DNA of 64,000 nt from JAAYZQ01 sp034428935. GTDB lineage: Bacteria > Chloroflexota > Anaerolineae > JAAYZQ01. Both the position numbers and the translations under genes were made by a program. Within the stretch, counting starts at the first letter, position 1, and each line of letters begins with the position of its first letter. Positions 17,265-25,176 of this stretch are shown one piece after another. The notes below the pieces were generated by a model. It saw only the letters and a program-made list of their open reading frames with translations. It was not told where the DNA came from and ran no database searches. The stretch covers positions 1-64,000 of the forward strand of contig DAOUHB010000207.1 of the NCBI GenBank assembly GCA_034428935.1. The letters are read 5' to 3'.

Positions 17265-19499
17265 TTATTCGTAGCGCAGCGCTTCCACCGGGCTCATCCT
17301 GGTGGCGCGCCACGCCGGGTAGAGGCCACCGGCGATGCCCATCCCCAGGGCAATGGCCAGCACCCGCGCCATGAGCACCGGGCTGTATTGCGGCGCCATC
17401 ATGCTGCCCACGGCCGGGGCCAGGGTGATCGCCCAGGCAAGGCCCGTGCCCAGCAGCAAACCCAGGAGGCCGCCCGCCAGTCCCAGGGCCAGCGCCTCTT
17501 GCAGGATCATGCCCACCACCTGCCGCCTCTGCCAGCCCAGCGCCCGCAGCACACCGATCTCGCGCGTGCGCTCCAGGACGCTCATGAGCATGGTGTTCAA
17601 CATGCCCAGGCCACCGATGAGCACCGCCAGGAAAGAGATGTTGTCCAGCAGGCCCTGGGAGGCCTGCATGTCGGGCAGGTTCTCGGCGAACTCGGCTGTC
17701 AGCGAGACGTCGACCTCGTCCACGGTGGCATTGAGCTCGTCGCGCACTGCCTCGGATTGCTCCGGGTCCCGCAGGCGGATGCCGTACATGGACACCTGGT
17801 GCGGGCGGCCCGCCAGGCGCTGGGCATCGCGCAAGCTGACCACGGCCGAGCCCTCTTCCCAGCTCACGCCTGTCTCGTAGATGCCCACCACGCGAAAGGT
17901 GCTCTCCAACAGCCGCAGCGTGTCGCCCACGCCGACCTCCAGGGTCTCGGCCGCCTGCCGTCCGAGAATGATCTGCCGGTTGGTCTCCAGGGGACGCCCC
18001 TCCACGATGCGAAAGTGCTCGATGCCAAACTCGCGGGGATTGTAGCCCATGAGGAACAGCAGGGGCGTCTTGGGCGTACTGGCGAAGGCAAAGCCGATGC
18101 CCGCCACCCCTTCCACGCCGGGCATGGACTCCAGCCTGGCACCCACCCGCTCGTCGATGGTGCTGTAGCCCGTGTCCGACGCGTCGCGCTCCAGGGCCAT
18201 GAGGTCGACGTTGCTGCCGCGGGCCATGGCCGTCAGATCGTCGGTGAAGCCATCCACCAGGCCGGTGAGGGCCACGATGGCGGCAATTGCCACGGCGATG
18301 CCCAGCAGTGTCAGCGCCGTGCGCGTGCGCCGCCGCCAGAGATTGCGCAGGGTGGCGCCGGGCAGGCGCGGCGAAGCACCACCCCCGCCGCCGCCCTCGT
18401 AGCGCAGAGCTTCCAGGGGCAGCAGGCGGCTGGCCCACCAGGCCGGGTAGGCGCCGCCGACCAGGCCCAGAACCAGGACGGTGACCAGGGCCTGGACAAA
18501 GAGACCAGGTGTGAAACGGGAGCCCATCATCCCCAGAAAGCCCGTGGAGCCGCGCAGGGCGCTCGCGGCGACGACCCCCAGGGCGCTGCCCAATGCGCCG
18601 CCCAGCAGCGAGAGCGCCAGCGACTCGCCCAACACGAGGGCCAGAACCTGGCCCCGCCGCCAGCCGACGGCCCGCAGCAGCCCGATCTCGCGGGTGCGCT
18701 CAAACACCGACATGAACAGGGCGTTCGTCATGCCCACGCCGCCGATGAGGATGGCCAGGACGGCGATGCCCCAGCCAAAGGCCTCGGTGTAGAGGATCAT
18801 CTCCTGGCGGTCGGCGAACTCGTTGGTGGCGCTGAGGATCAGGTCGTCAAAGCTGCGCTCCACCCGCTGGCGGAGCCGGACGTCGTCCTCGGGGCTGCGC
18901 AGCCGAAGGTAGTACATGGACACGCGCCGCGGCTGGAGCAACAGCGACTGGGCCTCATCCAGGGAGATGACCGCCCCGCCGTCCTCCAGGCCGTCGCCGG
19001 TCTCGTAGATGCCCACGATGCGAAAGGTGCCGCCGGTGAGGCGCAGGGTGTCGCCGACGGTCTTGCCCATGCCCTGGGCCGCTGCCCGCCCCAGGAGCAG
19101 GGGCTTGCCCCGCACGCGCTGGGCTTCGGCCAGCGACTGGCCCTCCACGATCCGGTAGTGGCCGATGGCGAACCCGGCCGGGTCGTAGCCAAAGACGAAA
19201 AAGTAGGCCGAGCCCTCGGCCTGGACGTTGCCCATGAGCATGCCGTCGACGGCGGCGACCTCGGGATAGCTGGCCAGTTCGGCGCCGACCTCCTCTTCCA
19301 CGCCGCCCATGGTGATGTCCATGGCGCTGGCCTGGGAGAGGATCAGGTCCGCCTCGCTGCCCCCCGCGATGGAGGTATAGCCGGCGCGCATGCCAGATGC
19401 CAGGGCGCCCAGGGCAATGATGGCCGCGACGCCCAGGGCGATGCCCGCCAGGGTCAGAAAGGTTCGCCCTTTGCGACGAAACAGGTTCTTCCAGATCAT
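17265..19499 (-). CDS. MacB-like ABC permease, internally duplicated
   Basis: A 744-residue membrane subunit made of two MacB-type units in tandem. Each has an N-terminal helix (RTFLTLAGIALGVAAIIALG; RTALTLLGIAVAIAAIVALT), an extracytoplasmic domain and a three-helix FtsX block (ERTREIGLLRAVGWRRGQ; ERTREIGVLRALGWQRRQ). A glycine-rich linker near residue 368 joins them. Both extracytoplasmic halves share HxRIVEG and GIYETG. A normal MacB permease acts as a homodimer; here one chain could be the whole dimer. ATG 19499 gives the family N-terminus MIWKNLFRRKGR; a GTG six codons upstream is an alternative. It lies 50 bp after the adaptor gene. Confidence 0.9.
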   Translation of the reverse strand: MIWKNLFRRKGRTFLTLAGIALGVAAIIALGALASGMRAGYTSIAGGSEADLILSQASAMDITMGGVEEEVGAELASYPEVAAVDGMLMGNVQAEGSAYFFVFGYDPAGFAIGHYRIVEGQSLAEAQRVRGKPLLLGRAAAQGMGKTVGDTLRLTGGTFRIVGIYETGDGLEDGGAVISLDEAQSLLLQPRRVSMYYLRLRSPEDDVRLRQRVERSFDDLILSATNEFADRQEMILYTEAFGWGIAVLAILIGGVGMTNALFMSVFERTREIGLLRAVGWRRGQVLALVLGESLALSLLGGALGSALGVVAASALRGSTGFLGMMGSRFTPGLFVQALVTVLVLGLVGGAYPAWWASRLLPLEALRYEGGGGGGASPRLPGATLRNLWRRRTRTALTLLGIAVAIAAIVALTGLVDGFTDDLTAMARGSNVDLMALERDASDTGYSTIDERVGARLESMPGVEGVAGIGFAFASTPKTPLLFLMGYNPREFGIEHFRIVEGRPLETNRQIILGRQAAETLEVGVGDTLRLLESTFRVVGIYETGVSWEEGSAVVSLRDAQRLAGRPHQVSMYGIRLRDPEQSEAVRDELNATVDEVDVSLTAEFAENLPDMQASQGLLDNISFLAVLIGGLGMLNTMLMSVLERTREIGVLRALGWQRRQVVGMILQEALALGLAGGLLGLLLGTGLAWAITLAPAVGSMMAPQYSPVLMARVLAIALGMGIAGGLYPAWRATRMSPVEALRYE

Positions 19500-19549
19500 G
19501 GCCGTTCCACCAGCCACCCGGTGTCGTGAGCGGCACGGTACCGGGCAGG

Positions 19550-20932
19550 TCAGTCCACCCAGATATCGACAAAGGCCGTCATGCCCCAGCGCAGGGCCGG
19601 GTCCGTCTCCTCGAACTCGACGATGACTTTGTAGGTTGCGGCCGTCTGGCCGGGCGTCGAGACGGGCGCCACGCTCAAGACGCGGCCGGCCAGCACCCGG
19701 TTGGGCAGGGCGTCAAAGGTGAGGTCCACCCGCTGGCCGGCCTCCACGCGGGCGACGTCGATCTCGTCCAGGTCGGTGGTCTCTACCCGGAGGGTAGTCA
19801 GGTCGCCGAACAGGAGCACCGCCTGGTTGGGCAGCACCAGTTCGCCGGGGCGCACCTGGAGGAGGGCCGCCGTGCCGTCAAAGGGAGCGACGAGGATGGC
19901 CTGGCCCAGCAGTGCCTCGGCCGTGGACAGGGCCTCGCGGGCGCCGTCGACGCTCGCCCGGGCGACGTCCACCTCCGCTTCAGATGGGCCAGCCTCCAGC
20001 CTTTCCACGGCTGCCTGGGCCTGGGCAACCTGGGCACGGGCGGCGGCCAGTCCGGCCTGCGCCTGGGCCAGGCCGGCCTCGGCCTGCGTCACCAGGCTGG
20101 CGGCCTGGTCGGCCTGGGCCTGGGCCAGGGGCACCTGCGCCTGGGCCGACTCCACAGCGGCGCGCAGAGGAGCCAGGTCGGCCGCCCTGGGCCCCGTGGA
20201 GAGCCTCTCGTAATCCGCCTCGGCCATCTCCAGGTCGAGGGTCGCCACCTCCAGGGCCAGGGCCTGGGGGGTATCGCTGGCGCCGCCGGCGCGGTCGTAG
20301 GCGGTCTGCGCCTGGCGCACGGCGGCACGGGCTTTGTCCAGCGCGGCGCCCGCCGCTGCCAGCTCCTGGGGCGTCGCCCCGGCCTGGGCGCGGCTCAGCT
20401 CGGCCTGGGCCACCTTGACGCCCGCCCGGGCAATCGCCACCCCGGCCTGGGCGATGGACACGCCGGCCTCGGCCCGCTCCAGCTCGGCGCCGGCGGCCGT
20501 GACCTGGGCCTCGGCCACGCCGGCGTTGGCCTGGGCGACCGCCACCGCCTCCCGGGCGGCGGCCAGGTCTTCGGGCCGGGGAGCCGCCTGCACCCGGGCG
20601 AGGCCTGCTTCCGCGGCTGCCAGGGCTGCCCGCGCCTCGGCCACGGCCCTTTCCAATTGCACTGCCTCCAGCGCCGCCAATGGCAGCCCGGTGGCCACCT
20701 GTTGCCCTTCTTCCACGTCGACCCGCGCCAGCGTGCCGCCGACGGGGAAGCTGAGGCTTGCCCAGCGCGTGGGCCGCACCTCGCCCGTTGCCGAGACCAC
20801 GTCTTCTGTCTCTTCGGGCAGTGAGACGGCTGTGGGCTGGACGTCGCGGCCACCGCCGTCGGGCGAGCAGGCAGCCAGGAGCGGCAGCAATGCCAGGAGC
20901 AAGGAACAAAGGAGCAGCCGCCGGTTTGCCAT
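19550..20932 (-). CDS. MacA/HlyD-like membrane fusion lipoprotein
   Basis: A 460-residue adaptor of the efflux system, first gene of the operon. A lipoprotein signal ends at LLPLLAAC (Cys22). A biotinyl-lipoyl half (GGTLARVDVEEGQQVATGLP) is followed by a long coiled-coil hairpin of about 270 residues rich in Ala/Gln heptads (VAQAQAAVERLEAG and similar). It then returns to the second lipoyl half (APFDGTAALLQVRPGELVLP) and a beta-barrel domain. The hairpin is longer than usual for MacA. ATG 20932 has AAGGAGGT six bases upstream. In an organism without an outer membrane it would gather substrates for the permease or span the wall. Confidence 0.92.
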   Translation of the reverse strand: MANRRLLLCSLLLALLPLLAACSPDGGGRDVQPTAVSLPEETEDVVSATGEVRPTRWASLSFPVGGTLARVDVEEGQQVATGLPLAALEAVQLERAVAEARAALAAAEAGLARVQAAPRPEDLAAAREAVAVAQANAGVAEAQVTAAGAELERAEAGVSIAQAGVAIARAGVKVAQAELSRAQAGATPQELAAAGAALDKARAAVRQAQTAYDRAGGASDTPQALALEVATLDLEMAEADYERLSTGPRAADLAPLRAAVESAQAQVPLAQAQADQAASLVTQAEAGLAQAQAGLAAARAQVAQAQAAVERLEAGPSEAEVDVARASVDGAREALSTAEALLGQAILVAPFDGTAALLQVRPGELVLPNQAVLLFGDLTTLRVETTDLDEIDVARVEAGQRVDLTFDALPNRVLAGRVLSVAPVSTPGQTAATYKVIVEFEETDPALRWGMTAFVDIWVD

Positions 20933-21150
20933 GAAATACCTCCTTGTGTGTCGGTCCGTTGCCCCACCCCGCAACCAGGCGCGGTGGGTGCGTTCCGCTC
21001 CCCAATTGTAGGGCTGGTGACCGGGCGGGACTTGACGCCTGCGTGCCACCCCCCTGACAAACGAGCGCCAGTTGCCTGACGGTCCCTGTCAGGCCGCTGC
21101 CGTGGCGCACTCCCACCCGAACCGCGGGCCTGCCGGGAAGGCGCAAGGCT

Positions 21151-21179
21151 ATTCTAGCACCGCTGCGGACCCTGGTCAA
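21151..21179 (-). promoter_or_regulatory. Promoter of the MacAB-like operon
   Basis: Minus strand: TTGACC (21179-21174), 17 bp, TAGAAT (21156-21151) preceded by TGC. The ~210-bp leader to the adaptor ATG has no other recognisable element. The 410-bp gap 20933-21342 otherwise holds only the divergent MOSC promoter. Confidence 0.7.
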
Positions 21180-21267
21180 GCCGGGCAGCGACAGGTCCGG
21201 GCGCTCCGGCAGCCGGGCACCGGGGCAGAGCCAGGCTTGGGCCCCTCTATTACGGCCTGGCCGCCAT

Positions 21268-21296
21268 TTGCCAGGGAAACCGCCCACGGCTATAAT
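21268..21296 (+). promoter_or_regulatory. Promoter of the MOSC gene
   Basis: TTGCCA (21268-21273), 17 bp, perfect TATAAT (21291-21296), 46 bp before the GTG start. Confidence 0.75.
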
Positions 21297-21342
21297 GTGC
21301 CCCTGATTCTGAATTGATGACGAGAGAGTTCGAGGAGGCATC

Positions 21343-21885
21343 GTGAGCGAGGACTATCTTTCGACGACCGAGATTGAGGTCCGCCTGGAGGACGTGCTGG
21401 CCTCTCCCCGGGATGGCGGCCGGCTGGAAGCCATCGTCGCCCGCCCGGGCACCGACCTGCGCGAGCTGCGTGTCGCGGCGCGGCTGTCGCCAGAGGGTGG
21501 CATGGAAGGCGACCGCTGGCTGGCGGCCGGGGAATCGCCCGAGCAGCAGATATCGCTGATGAACGCCCGGTTGCTGCGCTACCTGGCCGGCAACGACGAG
21601 GAGCGCATGGCCCTCGCCGGCGACAATCTGGTGGTGGACATGGACCTGGGCGTCGAAAACATGCCCGCGGGCCAGAGGCTGCGCATTGGCGACGCCGTCC
21701 TGGAAATGACCGACGCGCCCCACACAGGCTGCAACAAGTTTGTCGCCCGCTTCGGGCGCGACGCGGCGCGTTTCGTCAACGCGGCCGAGCGGCGGTCGCT
21801 GCACCTGCGGGGCCGCTACGCGCGCATCGTACAGGCCGGCACCGTGCGCGTGGGCGATAGCGTGGAAAAGGTACCGGCGGCCTAG
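21343..21885 (+). CDS. MOSC domain-containing protein
   Basis: A 180-residue stand-alone MOSC domain, the fold found at the C-terminus of molybdenum cofactor sulfurases and in YiiM-like proteins. It handles Mo-cofactor-bound or other sulfur transfers and detoxifies N-hydroxylated compounds. The conserved Cys lies in DAPHTGCNKFVARFG, after the GDNLVVDMDL strand. Other family landmarks are GMEGDRW and RGRYARIVQAGTVRVGD. The start is GTG 21343 with GAGGAGG just upstream. The gene is monocistronic and its tail abuts the terminator of the opposing RNA gene. Confidence 0.88.
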   Translation: MSEDYLSTTEIEVRLEDVLASPRDGGRLEAIVARPGTDLRELRVAARLSPEGGMEGDRWLAAGESPEQQISLMNARLLRYLAGNDEERMALAGDNLVVDMDLGVENMPAGQRLRIGDAVLEMTDAPHTGCNKFVARFGRDAARFVNAAERRSLHLRGRYARIVQAGTVRVGDSVEKVPAA

Positions 21886-21929
21886 ATCAAAAGAGCGCCG
21901 GGGAGAATAATCTCGCCTCTCCCCGGCGC
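21886..21929 (-). terminator. Terminator of the structured RNA
   Basis: GCGCCGGGGAGA (21895-21906) pairs perfectly over 12 bp with TCTCCCCGGCGC (21918-21929). On the minus strand it is followed by CTCTTTTGAT, giving a U-rich tail. On the plus strand it could also end the MOSC transcript, but without a U-tract. Confidence 0.85.
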
Positions 21930-22278
21930 ATACCTGTTTGGTTCTTCTGGCCCCAATCCGCAAGTGCGGCTGGGCCGTGGTGGCAGCGCGCAAGGGTCAC
22001 GCCCTGCCTCGTTCCTAAGAGCAGATCCGTGTGGATCTCTGGTGCACCGACCCGGTGGGCCTTTCTTCTCGAGTACTCCTACTCGTTCGGTTCCGGCCTG
22101 GTCCGTAGGCCAACGGCCGGCTATGCACTCGGAGGAACCCTCCGGGCCGCCGTTACCGCTGCTTCCGTGTAGTCGATGTGCCCTCCTTTCGCTCGCCAGG
22201 GCCCTTGCCCGGCGTCCCGGGCAGTGGGGCCGCCCTTGTATTTGTGCAGGGCTTCGGTTTTTCCCTGCGGTGGCGAGC
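21886..22278 (-). ncRNA. Structured non-coding RNA candidate, about 390 nt
   Basis: No credible reading frame covers this gap, but both ends of a transcription unit do: an extended -10 promoter just upstream and a strong terminator. The predicted 5' end starts with GCTCGCCA, which pairs with TGGCGAGC 72 nt later (22271-22278 with 22191-22198), closing a first domain. Further perfect stems include AGATCC/GGATCT (22023-22038), CGAGTA/TACTCG (22070-22085), GGAGG/CCTCC near 22130 and nested GGCCC/GGGCC around CCGC/GCGG. I could not fit it to RNase P (no GAGGAAAGTCC), tmRNA, SRP RNA, 6S or a known riboswitch. The nearest genes are transcribed the other way, so it is not a leader. Confidence 0.65.
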
Positions 22279-22284
22279 AATCTT

Positions 22285-22290
22285 ATTGTA
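22285..22290 (-). promoter_or_regulatory. Extended -10 of the structured RNA
   Basis: TGCTACAAT on the minus strand, the same extended -10 seen for the tetR operon. The -35 region is poor. The expected start (about 22278) coincides with the first base of the RNA's closing stem. Confidence 0.6.
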
Positions 22291-22419
22291 GCACAAGACG
22301 GCGATCCCTGCTGTACGCCAGGGCAACGCCAAGCCTACGCTGGCAGCCACCCCGACAAGAATCCGGTGGCCCCTCCCGTAGGGGCGTGCCGGTTCATCGT
22401 TGTACTTTGCCGCCCTGAG

Positions 22420-22448
22420 TTGACTTTCGCCCCACTTGGCCTTATAAT
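22420..22448 (+). promoter_or_regulatory. Promoter of the zinc-ribbon gene
   Basis: TTGACT (22420-22425), 17 bp, perfect TATAAT (22443-22448), 49 bp before the ATG. Confidence 0.8.
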
Positions 22449-22497
22449 AGAAAGCGCCGTTGAAGAAGCAAAAGTCCCTGACAAGGAGGTACACTCA

Positions 22498-23250
22498 ATG
22501 GCAGAGCCAAGTCGTATGCCAAACTATGACGTTCGGAACGACGGGATCGGCCCCTACGCGGTCTTTTACTGTGAATCTTGCAGCAGGGAGTACCGCAGCC
22601 GGCCCGACACGACGGCGACCATCGCCAAGGACATTGGCCGCAAGGCCATGGGCGGCCTGTTGCGCAACATCCCCCTGGTGGGCAGCAGCGTGGCCTCCAA
22701 CGTGGCCGCCGAGGATCCGCGCTACACCCTCAGTCTCACGAACGAACAACTCGACAAGGCCTGGGATCAGGTCAAGCACCAGTTCCGCGAGTGCCCCACC
22801 TGCCTGCGCATCGTCTGCCTCTCCGACTGGGATGAACAATCTGGTTATTGCAACGAGGACACGCCGCGCCGCAACGAGATCGCACAGGCCGAGGCCGAGC
22901 AGGCCGGGCACGTGCTCAAGGGCTTTGCCAGCGCCCTGGGGCTGGGCGAGGCCTTCAAACAGGTGAGCCAGGCGACGCAGCAGGCGCAGACCGCCACGGC
23001 TCGCTGCCCCAAGGACGGCACCGTGGCGCCGGCCGGCACCAAGTTCTGCCCGGAGTGCGGCAGCCCCATGACCCAGCCCGAGCCCGCCGCCGGCACCTGC
23101 CCAAGCTGTGGGGCCCAGGTGGGCACGGCCAAGTTCTGCCCGGAATGCGGCGCCAAGATCGAGCGCGCTCCGTCGGGGCTGTGCCCCTCCTGTGGCGCCG
23201 ACGCCAAGGGCGCCAAGTTCTGCCCGGAGTGCGGCACCAAGTTGAGCTGA
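22498..23250 (+). CDS. Multi-zinc-ribbon protein of unknown function
   Basis: A 250-residue soluble protein. The N-terminal half holds FYCESCSREYRSRP and, about 60 residues later, FRECPTCLRIVC, which together can form one zinc site. Between them is RKAMGGLLRNIPLVGSSVAS. The C-terminal third is an array of zinc ribbons: CPKDGT..KFCPECGSPM, CPSCGAQVGTAKFCPECGAK and CPSCGADAKGAKFCPECGTK, about 33 residues apart. Such arrays bind proteins or nucleic acid, but no specific role follows. ATG 22498 follows AAGGAGGT. The gene has its own promoter and terminator. Confidence 0.85.
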   Translation: MAEPSRMPNYDVRNDGIGPYAVFYCESCSREYRSRPDTTATIAKDIGRKAMGGLLRNIPLVGSSVASNVAAEDPRYTLSLTNEQLDKAWDQVKHQFRECPTCLRIVCLSDWDEQSGYCNEDTPRRNEIAQAEAEQAGHVLKGFASALGLGEAFKQVSQATQQAQTATARCPKDGTVAPAGTKFCPECGSPMTQPEPAAGTCPSCGAQVGTAKFCPECGAKIERAPSGLCPSCGADAKGAKFCPECGTKLS

Positions 23251-23280
23251 TGGCTGCCGCGGCAGCTGAAAATCGAAAAA

Positions 23281-23316
23281 GGCCGCTTCCAGGGCATGAT
23301 CCGGAAGCGGCTTTCG
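23281..23316 (+). terminator. Terminator of the zinc-ribbon gene
   Basis: GCCGCTTCC pairs with GGAAGCGGC across a 12-nt loop, followed by TTTCGTTT. Confidence 0.8.
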
Positions 23317-23347
23317 TTTGTCAGCTACCGGAGCGGCCTGCAGGCAA

Positions 23348-23376
23348 TTGACTTATTCCAAACCTTGTGATACTAT
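23348..23376 (+). promoter_or_regulatory. Promoter of the M1 peptidase gene
   Basis: TTGACT (23348-23353), 17 bp, TACTAT (23371-23376) with TGA immediately before the -10, 66 bp before the ATG. Confidence 0.7.
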
Positions 23377-23442
23377 CTTGCCATATCCGCCTCTCGGGGC
23401 CACCGCCGCGCCCGGAGGGTCCTCCAACCCGGAAGGAGATCC

Positions 23443-25098
23443 ATGACCGTACCAGGTACCCGACAACCAGGCCATTCCAGGCGCCCGGCAGCCAGGCTGC
23501 TCCTCATCCTGGCCTTTGTGGCAGGGTTGCTGTCCGCCTGCGGGCTGACTGCCGACAATGTTGCGACGCCCACGCCGGGCGCCGCGCTGCCCTCCGCGAC
23601 CCAGGGGGTCAACGGCGACGCCGTGGCCGAGGCGACGGCCGCCCCGACCTCCCCGCCCACGGCCAGCCCACAGCCCACGGACAGCCCGGTGCCGACGGCC
23701 ACGGCGAGGCCGGCGGCGACTTCCAGGCCCTCGCCCGCGGCGGAGGCAGAGCCGGGGGCCGTGGGCATCGGCGATGCCTACTTTCCCGAGATGGGCAACG
23801 GCGGTTACGACGCCTTGCACTACGACCTGACCCTGGCCGTCAACCCCGGCGTCCAGCAGATCGAAGGAACCAGTCTCATGCAGGCCCGGGCCATCCATGC
23901 TCTGAGCGCCTTTTACCTGGACTTTGAACCGCTCACCATCCACGAGCTGCTGGTGGACGGCCAGCCGGCGGACTATGAGCACGACGGGGACCAACTCCTG
24001 GTCACGCCGGCAGAGCCCCTGCCGGCGGGCGCCGAGTTCAACGTGCAGGTGAGCTACCAGGGCCGGCCGGTGCCGAGCAACGATCCGGCAGTGACCGCCG
24101 GCTGGTTCTGGACCGCGGGCGCGGCCACCGTCGCGGGCGAGCCCTTTGGCGCCCAGACCTGGTTCCCGGCCAACGATCATCCCCTGGACAAGGCCACCTA
24201 CCGCCTGCAAGTCACTGTGCCGCAGCCCCTCGTCGTCGCGTCCAACGGCCTCCTCGTCGAGACCATCGAGGAGGACGGGCTGGCGACCTACGTCTGGCAA
24301 GCCCGCGACCCGATGGCCAGCTACCTGGTCACGGTCAGTATCGACGAATACGAGATCCACGAGGCCGAGACGGCCGGCGGCCTGCCCCTGGTGAGCTTTT
24401 ACCCGGCCGACGGGCCGGCGGGCATGCAGGCGGCTGCGGACCAGATGGGGGCCATGATCGACTATTTCGAGGAGCTGTTCGGCCCCTATCCCTTCGAGAC
24501 CTATGGCGTGGTCGCGGTGCAGGGGCGGCTGCCAGGGTTTGCCGCGTTGGAGACCCAGACACGTTCCCTGTTCTTCAACGTGCCCCTGAACGCGGACATC
24601 ATGGCCCACGAGCTGGCGCACCAGTGGTTCGGCAACAGCGTGAGCCTGGAGACCTGGCAGGACCTGTGGCTCAAGGAGGGGATGGCTACCTACGCCGAGC
24701 TTCTGTGGCTGGAGCGCAGCGAAGGGCGGGCAGCGGTAGACGAGATCGTGGCATCCTACTACGACCAGATGGCCAGGGGCGCGCGGGCCGGCTTCTATTC
24801 GCCGCCCGGAAGTCCCTCACCCGACGATCTCTATGGCTTTCCGGTATACCAGGGGGGTGCCGTCGTCCTGCACGCCCTGCGGGCGCGGGTGGGCGACGAC
24901 GCCTTTTTCCAGACGCTGCGGGCGTACACTGAACGATTTGCCTACGCCAATGCCAGCACGGCCGACCTGGTGACCGTGGCCGAGGAGGTCAGCGGCCAGG
25001 AGCTATCGGATTTCCTGGACGCGTGGCTCTATGGCAGCCAGCCGCCCGCGATGCCAGAGCCCCTCGAAGAACAGGTGGCCCGTCTCCTCTCACCGTGA
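23443..25098 (+). CDS. M1-family metallopeptidase lipoprotein
   Basis: A 551-residue exported zinc aminopeptidase-like protein. A lipoprotein signal ends in AGLLSACG (Cys33), and a ~70-residue Pro/Thr/Ala linker follows. An N-terminal beta domain (YDALHYDLTLAVNP; WFPANDHPLDKATYRLQVTV) precedes the catalytic domain, with zinc motif HELAHQWFG (His389, Glu390, His393) and the third ligand Glu412 in WLKEGMATYAE. The usual GxMEN peptide-binding motif is replaced by GFAALETQT, so an aminopeptidase specificity is not assured. The catalytic Tyr may be in YQGGAVVLHAL. It is surface-held and probably digests peptides outside the cell. Confidence 0.9.
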   Translation: MTVPGTRQPGHSRRPAARLLLILAFVAGLLSACGLTADNVATPTPGAALPSATQGVNGDAVAEATAAPTSPPTASPQPTDSPVPTATARPAATSRPSPAAEAEPGAVGIGDAYFPEMGNGGYDALHYDLTLAVNPGVQQIEGTSLMQARAIHALSAFYLDFEPLTIHELLVDGQPADYEHDGDQLLVTPAEPLPAGAEFNVQVSYQGRPVPSNDPAVTAGWFWTAGAATVAGEPFGAQTWFPANDHPLDKATYRLQVTVPQPLVVASNGLLVETIEEDGLATYVWQARDPMASYLVTVSIDEYEIHEAETAGGLPLVSFYPADGPAGMQAAADQMGAMIDYFEELFGPYPFETYGVVAVQGRLPGFAALETQTRSLFFNVPLNADIMAHELAHQWFGNSVSLETWQDLWLKEGMATYAELLWLERSEGRAAVDEIVASYYDQMARGARAGFYSPPGSPSPDDLYGFPVYQGGAVVLHALRARVGDDAFFQTLRAYTERFAYANASTADLVTVAEEVSGQELSDFLDAWLYGSQPPAMPEPLEEQVARLLSP

Positions 25099-25176
25099 CC
25101 CCCTGACCCTGCAGGCCCATGATTTTCCAATTCTTTTCTTTTCGAGTACAATGGAGGGCGTGCAGGGCAGCGATTT

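Noticed and set aside
21886..22278. RNase P, tmRNA, SRP RNA or cobalamin riboswitch identity for the structured RNA
   Set aside because: None of the invariant parts were found: no GAGGAAAGTCC, no tRNA-like T arm with peptide tag, no GGAA-capped SRP helix with correct neighbours, no B12 box.
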